A stretch of 64,000 bases of DNA from RGEC01 sp964475595 (lineage in GTDB: Bacteria; Bacteroidota; Bacteroidia; NS11-12g; UBA955): the NCBI GenBank assembly GCA_964475595.1, contig CAYYXG010000005.1:1-64000 (forward strand), in the 5' to 3' direction. Shown here one piece after another: positions 15,833-25,148 of the stretch; the first letter of the stretch is position 1; each line of letters begins with the position of its first letter. The notes under the pieces are model-generated. The model saw only the letters and a program-made list of their open reading frames with translations, was not told the origin of the DNA and searched no databases. Made by a program: the position numbers and the translations under genes.

Positions 15833-16518
15833 TGGCTGAAAACGCACTCATATCGCTCACCGGCATTCAGAAACGCTATGAACTGGGTGAGCAGATTGTA
15901 TATGCCCTCCGCGAAATCAACCTGGAAATACAACGCGGCGAATACGCCGCCCTCATGGGGCCCAGTGGTTCCGGCAAGAGTACACTAATGAACATCATCG
16001 GCTGCCTCGATACACCCACTGCCGGCACATACATTCTCAATGGAAAAATGGTGAGCAGCATGTCAGACAGCGAACTTAGCCATATTCGCAACCAGGAAAT
16101 TGGATTTGTATTTCAGACTTTCAATTTGCTAAACCGGCTTACAGCCCTGGATAATGTTGCCCTACCCCTGGTATATGCGGGTGTTGGAAAAAAAGAACGA
16201 ACAGAACGAGCCAAATCAGCGCTAAATGATGTGGGACTTGGAGATCGCATGACCCATAAACCCAACGAGCTGAGTGGTGGGCAAAGACAACGGGTAGCTG
16301 TGGCCAGATCGCTCATCAATAACCCCAGCATTCTGCTTGCCGATGAACCCACCGGCAACCTAGACACCAATACCAGTAAGGAAATAATGGCCTTATTCGA
16401 CGAAATTCATGACCGGGGTAACACCATTATTCTTGTTACCCATGAAGAAGATATCGCACGCTATGCCAAACGCATGGTAAGGGTGCGGGATGGCGTTATT
16501 GAAAAATCCGGAATTTAG
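15832..16518 (+). CDS. LolD/MacB-type ABC transporter ATPase
   Basis: A 228-residue stand-alone ABC ATPase: Walker A GPSGSGKST, Q-loop GFVFQTFNLL, signature LSGGQRQR, Walker B ILLADEPTGNLD with the catalytic Glu, and switch His in LVTHE. The ADEPTGNLD form and the length are typical of the MacB/LolD/FtsE-like group that drives mechanotransmission across the envelope. No FtsX/MacB-type permease gene is adjacent, so the partner must be encoded elsewhere. The start overlaps the gatC stop in TGATG, and the gene ends convergently, overlapping the OmpA gene by 4 bases. Confidence 0.9.
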   Translation: MAENALISLTGIQKRYELGEQIVYALREINLEIQRGEYAALMGPSGSGKSTLMNIIGCLDTPTAGTYILNGKMVSSMSDSELSHIRNQEIGFVFQTFNLLNRLTALDNVALPLVYAGVGKKERTERAKSALNDVGLGDRMTHKPNELSGGQRQRVAVARSLINNPSILLADEPTGNLDTNTSKEIMALFDEIHDRGNTIILVTHEEDIARYAKRMVRVRDGVIEKSGI

Positions 16519-18188
16519 CGAATAATTAAAAACTCAACCCTCCGGTTCAGCGCCCGCCCTTCCTCAGTTTCATTGTCTTCCATGGGTTCAGTATCGCCCT
16601 TGCCTTCAAATTTCATACGGCCGATTGCTACACCTTTCCCAGCCAGATAATCATACACTGCCCGGCTGCGCTTCACTGACAAGGAAAGGTTATCTTTGGG
16701 TTCCCCCTGATTATCCGTATGCCCGGTAATTTCCAATCTCCATGCAGGGTTGGCCCCCAATTGATCTGCCAAACTATCCAGTGCAGGATAAGATTCCGGC
16801 AACAATCTGGCACTTCCGCTGCCAAACTGAACATCCCGAAGCACAAACGTCTCTCGGGATTCCACTCCCTCTGTAAATAGCGAATCAGGCACACAATCCT
16901 CTACATTACAAGCACAGTTAACCCCCGCTGGCTTCTCTGTAAGAACCGGATTGCGAAAATAGTAATACACCTCCCCATTGGTAGCGCCATTGAAAATGGA
17001 ATCCAGCGGCCAGAAACGCGCACTGTCTTTGCTGCTGAACTGGCCTATATAAACATATTTTTCGAACCCTGTAGACTGGAATGAACCCATAATGGTCATC
17101 CAGGAATCACGCAATGCCACAGGCGTCTGATAAACGGTTCTGACCTTGCTTGAAACAGGTGATAAAATATCCCGATCCGGAACAAGCTGAAATAGCTTGT
17201 CATGAAATACCGCACCAATATGGTTTGCCGCGTAGTTGTTGTCGGATTTTAGTTTAACCTGAAACCGAAAACAGTAGGTTTTGCCTCGCTGCAGCGGTTT
17301 TTTTAAAGTCCCCTGAATGACTTCATAGTTGGATCCTGCAACCCGAAAGCCCATAAACTGTTGCCCAAATTCCCTGTAATAATCCGGCGATTCATTGCCT
17401 ACGCCCCAGCCTTTCAACATGCCATTGTAGAAATACAATTTACCCACACCCCCATCTTTCTTTACGGTATTAAAACTGGGATTAAGAATTAGGTTTTGCT
17501 CCTCAGGAATCAGCTCACCATTTAAACCCACCCAAACCTTCAATTCGGGGAAAAGGGACTGTATCTTTCCGTCACTCCAAATCACATTTTCACGCTGTGC
17601 TGGTTTATTCTCTGTGGACACAGACTGTGAATTGATTCCAATTACACCTGAAATCGGCCTTGATGCCTGTGGATCATACGGTTTTTCCTTTTGCAAATCC
17701 AGTTCAAAACCCGGTTGCACTTTGGAAAACTTGCGATGGGTTCTTCCATCCGAAATGGTAATATTGAATGACCCGTCTTCCTCGCCTTCAACCACAACAG
17801 AATCATTACCCATGCGGTTGTAGCCGCTATCGAGGGGCTTTACTTTTATCCATTGATCGCGCCTAAAGGTAATTACCGCAACCGGCTTGCCGTCTTCATT
17901 ATACCACGTCCAGTTTCCATCCCGAAAGGAGCCCCCATCCTCTACCCGATATTCACCCGATTTGTATTTTTTCCCATCATCGTTGGTAAATATCCAATTG
18001 CCTTTTCGGTAATCCTGTATCATAAAGCCGCCATAGGATGCCTTGATCTTCTGTGTGCAACGCATTCCATTGGCAGTGCCTCCATCAAGCGGTAAACTCA
18101 CTTTTTTACATTGCCCATATGCTTGCTGTACAGAAAAGCACAACCCTGCAAAGAATAAACATACCGCGCATGTAAGGATATTTTTCAC
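16515..18188 (-). CDS. OmpA-family outer-membrane protein with MORN-like N-terminus
   Basis: The 557-residue protein starts at a GTG (18188) with a signal peptide ending near QQAYGQ. Residues about 40-110 hold two or three repeats of the MORN/toxin-antitoxin antitoxin-like type (GNWIFTNDDGKKYKSGEY, GNWTWYNEDGKPV). A middle domain (about 230-410) with several aromatic strands looks like a carbohydrate-binding-type beta sandwich. The last 110 residues are an OmpA domain: LEITGHTDNQG, the SVKRSRAVYDYL helix and ALNRRVEFLII, which binds peptidoglycan through the conserved Asp and Arg. The protein would tether the outer membrane to the wall. Monocistronic, convergent with the ABC ATPase gene. Confidence 0.85.
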   Translation of the reverse strand: MKNILTCAVCLFFAGLCFSVQQAYGQCKKVSLPLDGGTANGMRCTQKIKASYGGFMIQDYRKGNWIFTNDDGKKYKSGEYRVEDGGSFRDGNWTWYNEDGKPVAVITFRRDQWIKVKPLDSGYNRMGNDSVVVEGEEDGSFNITISDGRTHRKFSKVQPGFELDLQKEKPYDPQASRPISGVIGINSQSVSTENKPAQRENVIWSDGKIQSLFPELKVWVGLNGELIPEEQNLILNPSFNTVKKDGGVGKLYFYNGMLKGWGVGNESPDYYREFGQQFMGFRVAGSNYEVIQGTLKKPLQRGKTYCFRFQVKLKSDNNYAANHIGAVFHDKLFQLVPDRDILSPVSSKVRTVYQTPVALRDSWMTIMGSFQSTGFEKYVYIGQFSSKDSARFWPLDSIFNGATNGEVYYYFRNPVLTEKPAGVNCACNVEDCVPDSLFTEGVESRETFVLRDVQFGSGSARLLPESYPALDSLADQLGANPAWRLEITGHTDNQGEPKDNLSLSVKRSRAVYDYLAGKGVAIGRMKFEGKGDTEPMEDNETEEGRALNRRVEFLIIR

Positions 18189-18272
18189 ACAATAAAAGCC
18201 CTTAAAGAAAGGCGATGCCCTGTATAAACGTAGATATACGGAATTTTCTTTGCATTTCCAAATAAAAAGGAC

Positions 18273-18779
18273 CTATTTCTTCCGAAAACCCAGACTTACG
18301 CCATTGATGCAGTAGCGTAGTCCGGTGGGCTGTCCATATCCATCATTGAAAACATGACCCAAGTGTCCGCCGCAGCGAGCGCAAACCACTTCCGTGCGAA
18401 TCATGTTATGGCTATAATCAACAATTTCCTTCACTTTGCTTTTGTCTATCGCTTCGTAAAAACTGGGCCAGCCACAGCCGGCGTCAAATTTGGTTTCACT
18501 TCGAAAAAGCTCGTTGCCGCAACCCTTACAAACATAGGTTCCGCTGTCCCAAACCTGTTCAAATGGGCTGCTAAAAGGCCTTTCAGTCCCTTTTTGCCGC
18601 AAAACCCGGTATTCTTCGGGTGTTAAACGTTGTTTCCATTCTTCTTCGGTGGCAGGAACCGGCAATAATGTATCTGAGGGTGTGTTTTGCATGGTAGTGA
18701 GACTGCTTGAAGCAGGATTTTTTCCTGATCCACAGGCCACAAGATATAACACCACGGCTATGACAGGAAATTTTCGCAT
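18273..18779 (-). CDS. msrB: Lipoprotein methionine-R-sulfoxide reductase B
   Basis: A 168-residue MsrB with a lipoprotein signal peptide (lipobox LVAC, Cys16) and a linker of about 30 residues before the catalytic domain. The domain opens with WKQRLTPEEYRVLR and shows both zinc knuckles (CKGC and CARC), GCGWPSF, the GHLGHVF motif and the catalytic RYCING near the C-terminus. It reduces the R form of methionine sulfoxide in proteins. The lipid anchor means that this copy protects envelope proteins rather than cytoplasmic ones. It has its own promoter box (18793-18800) 13 bases upstream. Confidence 0.92.
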   Translation of the reverse strand: MRKFPVIAVVLYLVACGSGKNPASSSLTTMQNTPSDTLLPVPATEEEWKQRLTPEEYRVLRQKGTERPFSSPFEQVWDSGTYVCKGCGNELFRSETKFDAGCGWPSFYEAIDKSKVKEIVDYSHNMIRTEVVCARCGGHLGHVFNDGYGQPTGLRYCINGVSLGFRKK

Positions 18780-18792
18780 ACTTCGATTACAG

Positions 18793-18800
18793 CAAAATTA
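18793..18800 (-). promoter_or_regulatory. Bacteroidota -7 box TAATTTTG
   Basis: Perfect minus-strand match 13 bases before the msrB start. Confidence 0.6.
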
Positions 18801-18839
18801 ACACCATTTAGCGGTGAAAGGTTTTTGAAAATACAGGAT

Positions 18840-18847
18840 TACCTTTG
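18840..18847 (+). promoter_or_regulatory. Bacteroidota -7 box TACCTTTG
   Basis: Perfect match 8 bases before the TTG start of the AcpH-like gene; divergent from the msrB promoter 40 bases away. Confidence 0.6.
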
Positions 18848-18855
18848 TACATATT

Positions 18856-19518
18856 TTGAATTATTTCGCTCATTATTATTTCGATTATTTGCCGGGAGCA
18901 GTCCACCACAACCTGGGACTACTAACCCCGGATTTTGTACGCAATTTTCTTCCCGGAAATCGCTTGCAGCCCAACAATTTTACGCCCTCACAGCACCCCG
19001 AAACTGAAGCCCTGCATCAAGGCGCATTGAAGCATCTGCATAGAGACAAACGATTCCATCAGTCTGCTTTTTTTAAGGAAGTTACCCCGCAAATAACCGG
19101 CTTGATTAAACCCGTTTTTCAGGAATATCGCATCCCCCGCACCTGGTTTGCTGCGCATCTTATTGCTGAATTGATGATTGACAGGGTATTAATCAAACAG
19201 GACCCTGATTTGATGTCCCGCTTTTATTCAGAATTACAGCAAACCCGGTCAGACGTGCTGGACGCCTATTTTGGGGCCCTCGGGTTGGATGGTGCAGATG
19301 TATTCCGTCAGCGATTGCATCGCTTTTGCGAATTGCGATATCTGATGCAGTACGTACATAACCCGGCTTTTGCCTTTTCCCTAAGCCGCATTTATCAGTA
19401 TGCCGGTGTTAGTGACGAATGGACGGATGCTCAGTCAAACGGGGTGCAATCAGTTTTGGATGAGGCAGAAAGTCTTATTTTTGTAAAGATGCCTCAATTG
19501 ATGGAGGAAATGAAATGA
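18856..19518 (+). CDS. acpH: Acyl carrier protein phosphodiesterase (AcpH family)
   Basis: The 220-residue protein begins MNYFAHYYFDYLPGAVHHNLG, the AcpH N-terminus (family form MNFLAH..), followed by the HRDKRFHQSAFFKEV segment and a helical bundle with the AELMIDRVLI motif. The HD-type metal site uses these His and Asp residues. AcpH removes the 4'-phosphopantetheine arm from holo-ACP. The TTG at 18856 is chosen because the family match starts exactly there and the promoter box lies 8 bases upstream. No in-frame ATG would keep the first motif. The stop overlaps the start of the PorV/PorQ-like gene by 4 bases. Confidence 0.85.
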   Translation: MNYFAHYYFDYLPGAVHHNLGLLTPDFVRNFLPGNRLQPNNFTPSQHPETEALHQGALKHLHRDKRFHQSAFFKEVTPQITGLIKPVFQEYRIPRTWFAAHLIAELMIDRVLIKQDPDLMSRFYSELQQTRSDVLDAYFGALGLDGADVFRQRLHRFCELRYLMQYVHNPAFAFSLSRIYQYAGVSDEWTDAQSNGVQSVLDEAESLIFVKMPQLMEEMK

Positions 19519-20618
19519 GACCATTGGGTTTATTGGCGATGTTGCTATGCGCTTTGGGGCTTTCAGCACAAAGCAGCCGCAAATACGTAAATGAATTTAT
19601 GTATGTGGGAGCAGGTGCCCGGCAGTTTGGCATGGGTAAAACAGGCGCAGCAGCCACCTCTGATGTTTACAGTACCTATTGGAATCCAGCCGGACTGGCA
19701 GAGCAAACCGACAAAATTCAGGTGGGGTTTATGCACAATTTCTACTTTCAGAATATCGCCAATTTTGATTACCTGACCCTAGGTATACAGGCCTCTAAAA
19801 ATAAGGTTTTTGGTTTTTCTGTGCTTCGTTTTGGCGTGGATGGAATACTCAATACCCTGGACCTGATACGCAATGGGGAAATCAACTATGACCGCGTTAC
19901 CACCTTTTCAGCTGCCGATTATGCCTTTATGGGCAGCTATGCTCAGCAAACAAGGCCGGTGAGATCTAGCAACACCCTCGTTAGCTGGGGAGGTAACGTT
20001 AAAATTATTCACCGCAAAGTGGGTGAATTTGCAACGGCCTGGGGGTTTGGACTCGATGCCGGATTTAAAATTCGAGACTACAAAGGCAAATGGGGGTTTG
20101 GCGTCAATGCCCGTGATATTACCACCACCTTCAACAGCTGGAATTTTACATTCACCAACAACCAAAAAGACATCTTGTATCTTACCGGGAATACCATCCC
20201 CAAAAACAGTCTGGAACTGGCTTTGCCAAGATTCAGCACCGGTGGTTTTTATCGGTTTACCCGAAACAAATTTGAGCTGCTGGGTGAAGCCAATCTGGAA
20301 ATTACCACTGACGGTGAAAGAAACACCTTGATTAAAACCGGTTTAATCAGTGCTGACCCCCGCCTGGGCATAGAAGCCGGAATAAAAGAAGAAACCAAAA
20401 AATTTCGACTGATGGTTCGGGCCGGTGTATCGCAATTTCAGCGCGAAACCCGCAGCAATGGCAGCTTTGGACTCACCATGCAGCCCAGCACCGGCATTGG
20501 GGTAGAAATCGACCGCTTAAGACTGGATTATGCCCTGGCTGGGTTTGGGGCTTCCGGAACCGGCTTATACAGCAATGTTATTTCGTTGAATATAGGTATC
20601 AACAAACGAAACGAATAA
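19515..20618 (+). CDS. PorV/PorQ family outer-membrane barrel
   Basis: A 367-residue protein with a signal peptide (1-18, ending LGLSAQ). The mature start FMYVGAGARQFGMGKTGAA followed by STYWNPAGLA is the diagnostic motif of the PorV/PorQ family, FadL-like barrels that serve the type IX secretion system; PorV brings cargo to the attachment complex and PorQ has a shuttle-type role. Several Bacteroidota carry many paralogues, so I do not assign it to either. T9SS cargo genes at 9946, 31349 and about 41410 show that the system is active in this organism. It is coupled to acpH by an ATGA overlap. No transporter or sov gene is nearby. Confidence 0.8.
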   Translation: MRPLGLLAMLLCALGLSAQSSRKYVNEFMYVGAGARQFGMGKTGAAATSDVYSTYWNPAGLAEQTDKIQVGFMHNFYFQNIANFDYLTLGIQASKNKVFGFSVLRFGVDGILNTLDLIRNGEINYDRVTTFSAADYAFMGSYAQQTRPVRSSNTLVSWGGNVKIIHRKVGEFATAWGFGLDAGFKIRDYKGKWGFGVNARDITTTFNSWNFTFTNNQKDILYLTGNTIPKNSLELALPRFSTGGFYRFTRNKFELLGEANLEITTDGERNTLIKTGLISADPRLGIEAGIKEETKKFRLMVRAGVSQFQRETRSNGSFGLTMQPSTGIGVEIDRLRLDYALAGFGASGTGLYSNVISLNIGINKRNE

Positions 20619-20620
20619 CC

Positions 20621-21601
20621 CTACAAAAGCCAGTCGCGAAGGCGATCTCCGTATAAGGAAACCAAAAGCAATATGATTAAAACACCATGGAGCAACCCCT
20701 TCAAGCGCAACCCTTTTTCGCCCAGTAAAAAATAGCCCGTAAACAGCGCCAGTCCGCAGTTAGTGATGGTAACGTATAAGCGAACCTGTTCAATCTTAAG
20801 CAACATAACAAATACTGCAAAAAGGAAAAAGGTTATGGATACCAGATTGATGCGGCGGGTTTTGATATTGTTCTTAAAATAGTGGAGCCCGGATTTGAGC
20901 AACCCGGAAAACGCCAATGCGAAAAAGTAGGTAAGCGCAATAAACCGTAAAATAGCCGCATCAAACTTGATGTTCAGGGTATATTTAGGTATGGGGAAAT
21001 CAAAATGTTGGTTGTTGAGATAATAAAATGACCATATCATACCCAAGGGAATCAACGTTCCCGTGATAATGGCTAACAAATCGCGAAAACCTACATTCTT
21101 GAAAATAACAGTAGCAATCAGCAACAGCAAGGATGCCAGCAGATATTCGGTAACAAACAAAGACCCCAAACTGAGCAAAGCGGCGGCATAAAACAACAAT
21201 TTAGGGCTTTGATCGCTTTGGTGCATGCGGAAAAGAAACGCAAACGATCCAATAATGAAGTAATTGGAAATCATCAGGGGATTGAAGTGCAGGTTCTCCG
21301 GAAATATGCTGTTGGCCAATATAAATAACCAGGCCGGCATAAAAGTGGGGGTATACAACACATCGTGCAAATTGCACAACCGATTGAATAGTATTGCCTG
21401 GCTAAATACCACAAGAAACCCCAACAAAAGCGATAACCATGGCCACTGTCTTACGGCATTGAAAAATGGCTCAAACACTACCCCATTGAGTGTTTCCGGG
21501 CTTGCCGAAACGGTGAAAAGGGCAGGTAACCGCAGTAACAACGCTCCGAAAAACACAGCGAACACCGCTGAGGGGCCTATATGTCTGAAATAACGAAGCA
21601 T
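20621..21601 (-). CDS. Polytopic membrane protein (DUF6427-like)
   Basis: A 326-residue, very hydrophobic protein with about nine to ten predicted membrane helices separated by short loops, for example LSLLLGFLVVFSQAILF and ALTYFFALAFSGLLKSGL. It has no ATPase, glycosyltransferase or known transport motif. It resembles the Bacteroidota family DUF6427, which has no experimental function; the match is by overall pattern, so I hold it loosely. The ATG lies one base after the stop of the upstream exported-protein gene (21603), so the two form an operon. The neighbours suggest an envelope role. Confidence 0.65.
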   Translation of the reverse strand: MLRYFRHIGPSAVFAVFFGALLLRLPALFTVSASPETLNGVVFEPFFNAVRQWPWLSLLLGFLVVFSQAILFNRLCNLHDVLYTPTFMPAWLFILANSIFPENLHFNPLMISNYFIIGSFAFLFRMHQSDQSPKLLFYAAALLSLGSLFVTEYLLASLLLLIATVIFKNVGFRDLLAIITGTLIPLGMIWSFYYLNNQHFDFPIPKYTLNIKFDAAILRFIALTYFFALAFSGLLKSGLHYFKNNIKTRRINLVSITFFLFAVFVMLLKIEQVRLYVTITNCGLALFTGYFLLGEKGLRLKGLLHGVLIILLLVSLYGDRLRDWLL

Positions 21602-21602
21602 T

Positions 21603-23081
21603 CTAATCCTGGGTTAGTTTCAGTAACAGGGGTTTTTTATCCATGGTTAACGGCACCAAAAAGCGATTATAGCCAATTTGCTTTCCTTCTTGTGGCGCAA
21701 AACCTGTGTATACCTCATCGCTGTTGAATAAGACTTTCTGCAAAATTGCACCCTTTTTGTCAACGCTAATATGTATGACACGATTATTTTGGGTAACATT
21801 GTCGTTATACAGCAAATTCACGTTGTTTTCGCACACATAAATAGCTATTCCGTTGTAAAATCCTGCACCGGCAAAACCACTTTGTCTCTTATGCACCACT
21901 TTAAACCACTCCACCTCTGCATTGCGATTGAGTGAAACAATGAGTACATCGTCATAATGATAAATGTTTTTACTGCTGGTCTGGGGAATACCATTGATAT
22001 AAAAAGTTTCCAGATGCTGGGTTATGTAAAATTTTTCAGCAACGAGTAGGGTGCCGCCATCGTCGCGTGGTACGACTTTTCTGACAAACATATTTTCAGG
22101 CAGGCGCCCCTTTTCCTGAGCATTAGCACCGATCAACTCACTCACCAGTTCATGAGAAAAAATGGTTTTCTGTACCAACTCATTGTTGCCTTCCTGCATG
22201 CTATCGGGCAATGACAAAATCAGGCATCCGCCGGTTCTTTCCCCTTTGTTTTCATCCCAGAAACCACCCAGCACAAAGCGCCCGGTAAATTCATCCCGCA
22301 CAAGTTCGGCCCCACTGATGTGGTATGACGTATTATTGATGGGGAATAGTGGCTTAAACGCTGCATCCGTTCCGGTTGCAGCAAAATACCGAACCGGTGA
22401 ACGACGCCCGGATTCCTCGTCATACGCCACCGTGCACGCATGTTGCCCGTCATTGCCCAATGAGGCCTCCTCTACGTTTACCTGTTTAGCACTAAATGGT
22501 ATCAGGCAGGCATTTTGTGATTTTTTCCCCGTAAAGAGATGAAACCGGGTCACCTCCAGTTTTTGCAGTCCATTTTCGGAAACACTTTCGGTCCACACTC
22601 CGATCCATTGCCTGTTTAAGCTGTATTCTGCCGTCACAGCGTCCATAGATTCCAGGTTGCTAAGAACCCCAAGTGTACCAGCGGATTCTTTATCCAGGCC
22701 GGGCGCAATGAGCCGATACTGAAGCCATATCTGTTGCCTTATTTTTTCAAGATACACCATGCAAATGCCACTATCGTAGGTGAATAGTTTAATAAGTCGC
22801 GATTTTCGGCCCAATTCTATGGGTTTCTCATTGAGGTACTCGAGATTGTGGCTGCTGCGAATAATGGTGAAGTTCTTGCGCATATCTGCGTCCCGGTAAT
22901 TCATGAGATACACCCCGCCGGCATTTTCGCCCAGCACCCGGTAGTGGCTGTATACAGATCGTCCGTCGGGCAAAGCGTTCATGGTAACCCGCTGGGCTAA
23001 GAGTGGACAAACGCCCAGTAACCATGCTATCAAAATGACACGTATCAACCTGATTTCAAAATTCGCCTTCCCATGCGGCAT
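21603..23081 (-). CDS. Hypothetical exported protein, probable beta-propeller
   Basis: I place the start at the ATG at 23081; a TTG at 23048 would give the tighter signal peptide (IRVILIAWLLGVCPLLAQ) and is a real alternative. The roughly 480-residue mature protein has no recognised family. It carries recurrent strands of the kind WIGVWTESV, GTLLVAEKF, DDVLIVSLNRNAEVEWF and VIHISVDKKGAIL, which is the rhythm of a six- or seven-bladed propeller. It looks like a periplasmic or surface protein. It sits in an operon with the polytopic membrane protein and diverges from hflX, whose promoter lies within its first codons. Confidence 0.6.
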   Translation of the reverse strand: MPHGKANFEIRLIRVILIAWLLGVCPLLAQRVTMNALPDGRSVYSHYRVLGENAGGVYLMNYRDADMRKNFTIIRSSHNLEYLNEKPIELGRKSRLIKLFTYDSGICMVYLEKIRQQIWLQYRLIAPGLDKESAGTLGVLSNLESMDAVTAEYSLNRQWIGVWTESVSENGLQKLEVTRFHLFTGKKSQNACLIPFSAKQVNVEEASLGNDGQHACTVAYDEESGRRSPVRYFAATGTDAAFKPLFPINNTSYHISGAELVRDEFTGRFVLGGFWDENKGERTGGCLILSLPDSMQEGNNELVQKTIFSHELVSELIGANAQEKGRLPENMFVRKVVPRDDGGTLLVAEKFYITQHLETFYINGIPQTSSKNIYHYDDVLIVSLNRNAEVEWFKVVHKRQSGFAGAGFYNGIAIYVCENNVNLLYNDNVTQNNRVIHISVDKKGAILQKVLFNSDEVYTGFAPQEGKQIGYNRFLVPLTMDKKPLLLKLTQD

Positions 23082-23097
23082 TGCCAAACCAAAAGGG

Positions 23098-23105
23098 TAA
23101 TTTTG
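23098..23105 (+). promoter_or_regulatory. Bacteroidota -7 box TAATTTTG
   Basis: Perfect match 9 bases before the hflX ATG. TTG at 23081-23083 may be the -33 element, with a short 14-base spacer. Confidence 0.55.
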
Positions 23106-23114
23106 CCCCAAATC

Positions 23115-24305
23115 ATGGGTAAAAACAAGGAAAATCTGCATAGTACCGAGAAAAAACAGGAATATGCCGTACTGGTAGGGGTAGATTTTCCGGCCCAGGA
23201 AGGCCGACTGCATGAATACCTTGACGAACTGGAGCAGCTGGTATCTACCGCCGGGGCCATAACCCTGAAAAGGTTTACCCAAAAGCTGCCCCACCCTAAC
23301 CCAAAAACCTATCTGGGAACGGGCAAACTGGAAGAACTGGTGTTGTGGGTGAAAGATCACAATATCGATATGGTGGTATTTGATGATGAATTATCACCCA
23401 GCCAAATCCGAAACCTGGAGCAAGACATGCCCGACGTGAAGGTGCTGAGCCGAACCCACCTGATTCTGGATATTTTTGCCCGAAACGCCAAAACGGCCCA
23501 GGCCAAGATTCAGGTAGAACTGGCACAAAGCGTATTCCTGCTGCCCCGACTTACCCGCATGTGGACGCACCTTAGCCGCCAGAAAGGGGGCATAGGACTT
23601 AGAGGCCCCGGTGAAACCGAAATAGAAACCGACCGCCGCGCCCTGCGAAATAAAATCAGTGTGCTAAAGGAACGGCTGGCGCACATAGAAAAAACATCAC
23701 GAACCCAGCGCGCATCCAGAGAAGGAATGTACCGTGTGGCTTTGGTGGGTTACACTAACGTGGGTAAAAGCACCATCATGAACCTGCTCAGTAAGGCCGA
23801 TGTGCTGGTGGAAAACAAACTATTTGCCACGCTGGATGCCACGGTTCGTAAGCTAGTGCTGCCCCACCCCACAGACGAGTTGAAAACCATGCCCATCCTA
23901 CTCAGTGATACCGTCGGTTTCATCCGTAAACTGCCCACTCAGCTGGTGGAGAGCTTCAAAAGTACGCTGGCAGAGGCATTAGAGGCCGATTTACTGGTGC
24001 ATGTGGTGGATATCAGCAGCCCTCATTTTGAAGAACAAATGCGCTCGGTGAAAGAAACGCTACTGGCCATTGGCGCCGGTAACAAACCCGAACTGGTGGT
24101 TTTCAATAAAATTGACGCCTTCCGGGGTGCCCCCGATGATTTCTTTGTAGGCCACACCGGCCTCACTGCTACTCAATTTGAAAAAAGCTGGATTGCCAAG
24201 GAAAATGCACCGGCTGTTTTTATTTCGGCCACGGGCAAAGACAATGTGGACGCGCTGAAAAAAGTACTGACGGAGTTGTTGTTGCAGTTAAAAGAGCGAA
24301 TATGA
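23115..24305 (+). CDS. hflX: GTPase HflX
   Basis: A 396-residue HflX. The N-terminal domain carries the typical KTYLGTGKLEEL segment and is followed by the family hallmark GLRGPGETEIETDRR (about residues 160-174). The GTPase domain has G1 GYTNVGKST (about 211), G3 DTVGFIRKLP and G4 NKID. HflX binds the 50S subunit and splits stalled or vacant ribosomes, especially after heat stress. The ATG at 23115 is preferred over an upstream in-frame start at 23073 because the promoter box lies between them, so the longer form would not be transcribed. Downstream there is a 66-base gap to the methyltransferase gene. Confidence 0.95.
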   Translation: MGKNKENLHSTEKKQEYAVLVGVDFPAQEGRLHEYLDELEQLVSTAGAITLKRFTQKLPHPNPKTYLGTGKLEELVLWVKDHNIDMVVFDDELSPSQIRNLEQDMPDVKVLSRTHLILDIFARNAKTAQAKIQVELAQSVFLLPRLTRMWTHLSRQKGGIGLRGPGETEIETDRRALRNKISVLKERLAHIEKTSRTQRASREGMYRVALVGYTNVGKSTIMNLLSKADVLVENKLFATLDATVRKLVLPHPTDELKTMPILLSDTVGFIRKLPTQLVESFKSTLAEALEADLLVHVVDISSPHFEEQMRSVKETLLAIGAGNKPELVVFNKIDAFRGAPDDFFVGHTGLTATQFEKSWIAKENAPAVFISATGKDNVDALKKVLTELLLQLKERI

Positions 24306-24371
24306 TACCTAACTGAAAAGGTATGATTTTGATTTATTCCCTGTTATCAAAATTTGACGGAATAGAAAACC

Positions 24372-25019
24372 ATGTTAACACCTTTCACCCCCGAACAGCA
24401 GGCAGCTCAATTGCGAAAACCCCATGGCGAAGGTGCTGATGCCATTGCCGCCTATATGCGTGGGCTTAACCGGGAATTATATGAGCATGTAGTAAAACAG
24501 CTATTACCTTACGAAAACGCATCGCTACTGGAACTGGGCTTTGGAGAAGGCATTGTGCCTGAAATGCTTGATCAGCATAACGTAACGCTGCAATACACCG
24601 GCATAGACTTCTCTGAAGAAATGGTGAAAATGGCCACAGCCAAACACATTCCGGGAGCAAGTTTTCTGTTGGGAGAGGTTGCTGCTATGCCTTTTGCTGA
24701 GCAAACATTCGATATCTGTGTTGGCATTAATGTGCTGTATTTCTGGGAAACCCCGGAAAGGGAACTCTCCGAAATCATGCGGGTGCTGAAGCCGGGCGGT
24801 TTGCTGTTGCTGGGCTATCGCCCCAAAACCTTTATGCAGGTTATCCCCTTCGCGCAATTTGGATTTACGCTCTATGAAGTTGCAACCCTTGAAAAGTTGC
24901 TTGAAAACAATGGTTTTGTAAAAATCATGACCCAAACAGAGGCTGAGCCTGACCGGATGATAGCAGGAAAATTTCTGCCCATGCAGCATGCAGTTACAGC
25001 AGCCAAAAAACCCGTGTAA
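24372..25019 (+). CDS. Class I SAM-dependent methyltransferase
   Basis: A 215-residue soluble methyltransferase. Motif I is LLELGFGEG (about residues 55-63), followed by an acidic strand end YTGIDFSEEM, motif IV DICVGINVLYF and the post-motif VLKPGGLLLLGY. This is the ubiE/arsenite-type fold (Methyltransf_11 or 25), in which AdoMet binds in the GxGxG loop. Substrate is unknown, and nothing nearby suggests one: it stands between hflX and the Fic gene. The sequence here is still of average base composition, while AT-rich DNA begins after the stop. Confidence 0.85.
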   Translation: MLTPFTPEQQAAQLRKPHGEGADAIAAYMRGLNRELYEHVVKQLLPYENASLLELGFGEGIVPEMLDQHNVTLQYTGIDFSEEMVKMATAKHIPGASFLLGEVAAMPFAEQTFDICVGINVLYFWETPERELSEIMRVLKPGGLLLLGYRPKTFMQVIPFAQFGFTLYEVATLEKLLENNGFVKIMTQTEAEPDRMIAGKFLPMQHAVTAAKKPV

Positions 25020-25136
25020 TTGTTTTTATTTCAGATAATTATTTTGAAAAAATAAAGGCAACATTTATAATTTTTTCATTATAGATATTACTTATATACC
25101 GAAACTCTATTTACCACAATCTATGCTTCATATTTG

Positions 25137-25144
25137 TATATTTG
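25137..25144 (+). promoter_or_regulatory. Bacteroidota -7 box TATATTTG
   Basis: Perfect match 4 bases before the ATG at 25149. This spacing is consistent with a leaderless transcript. Confidence 0.6.
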
Positions 25145-25148
25145 TATT

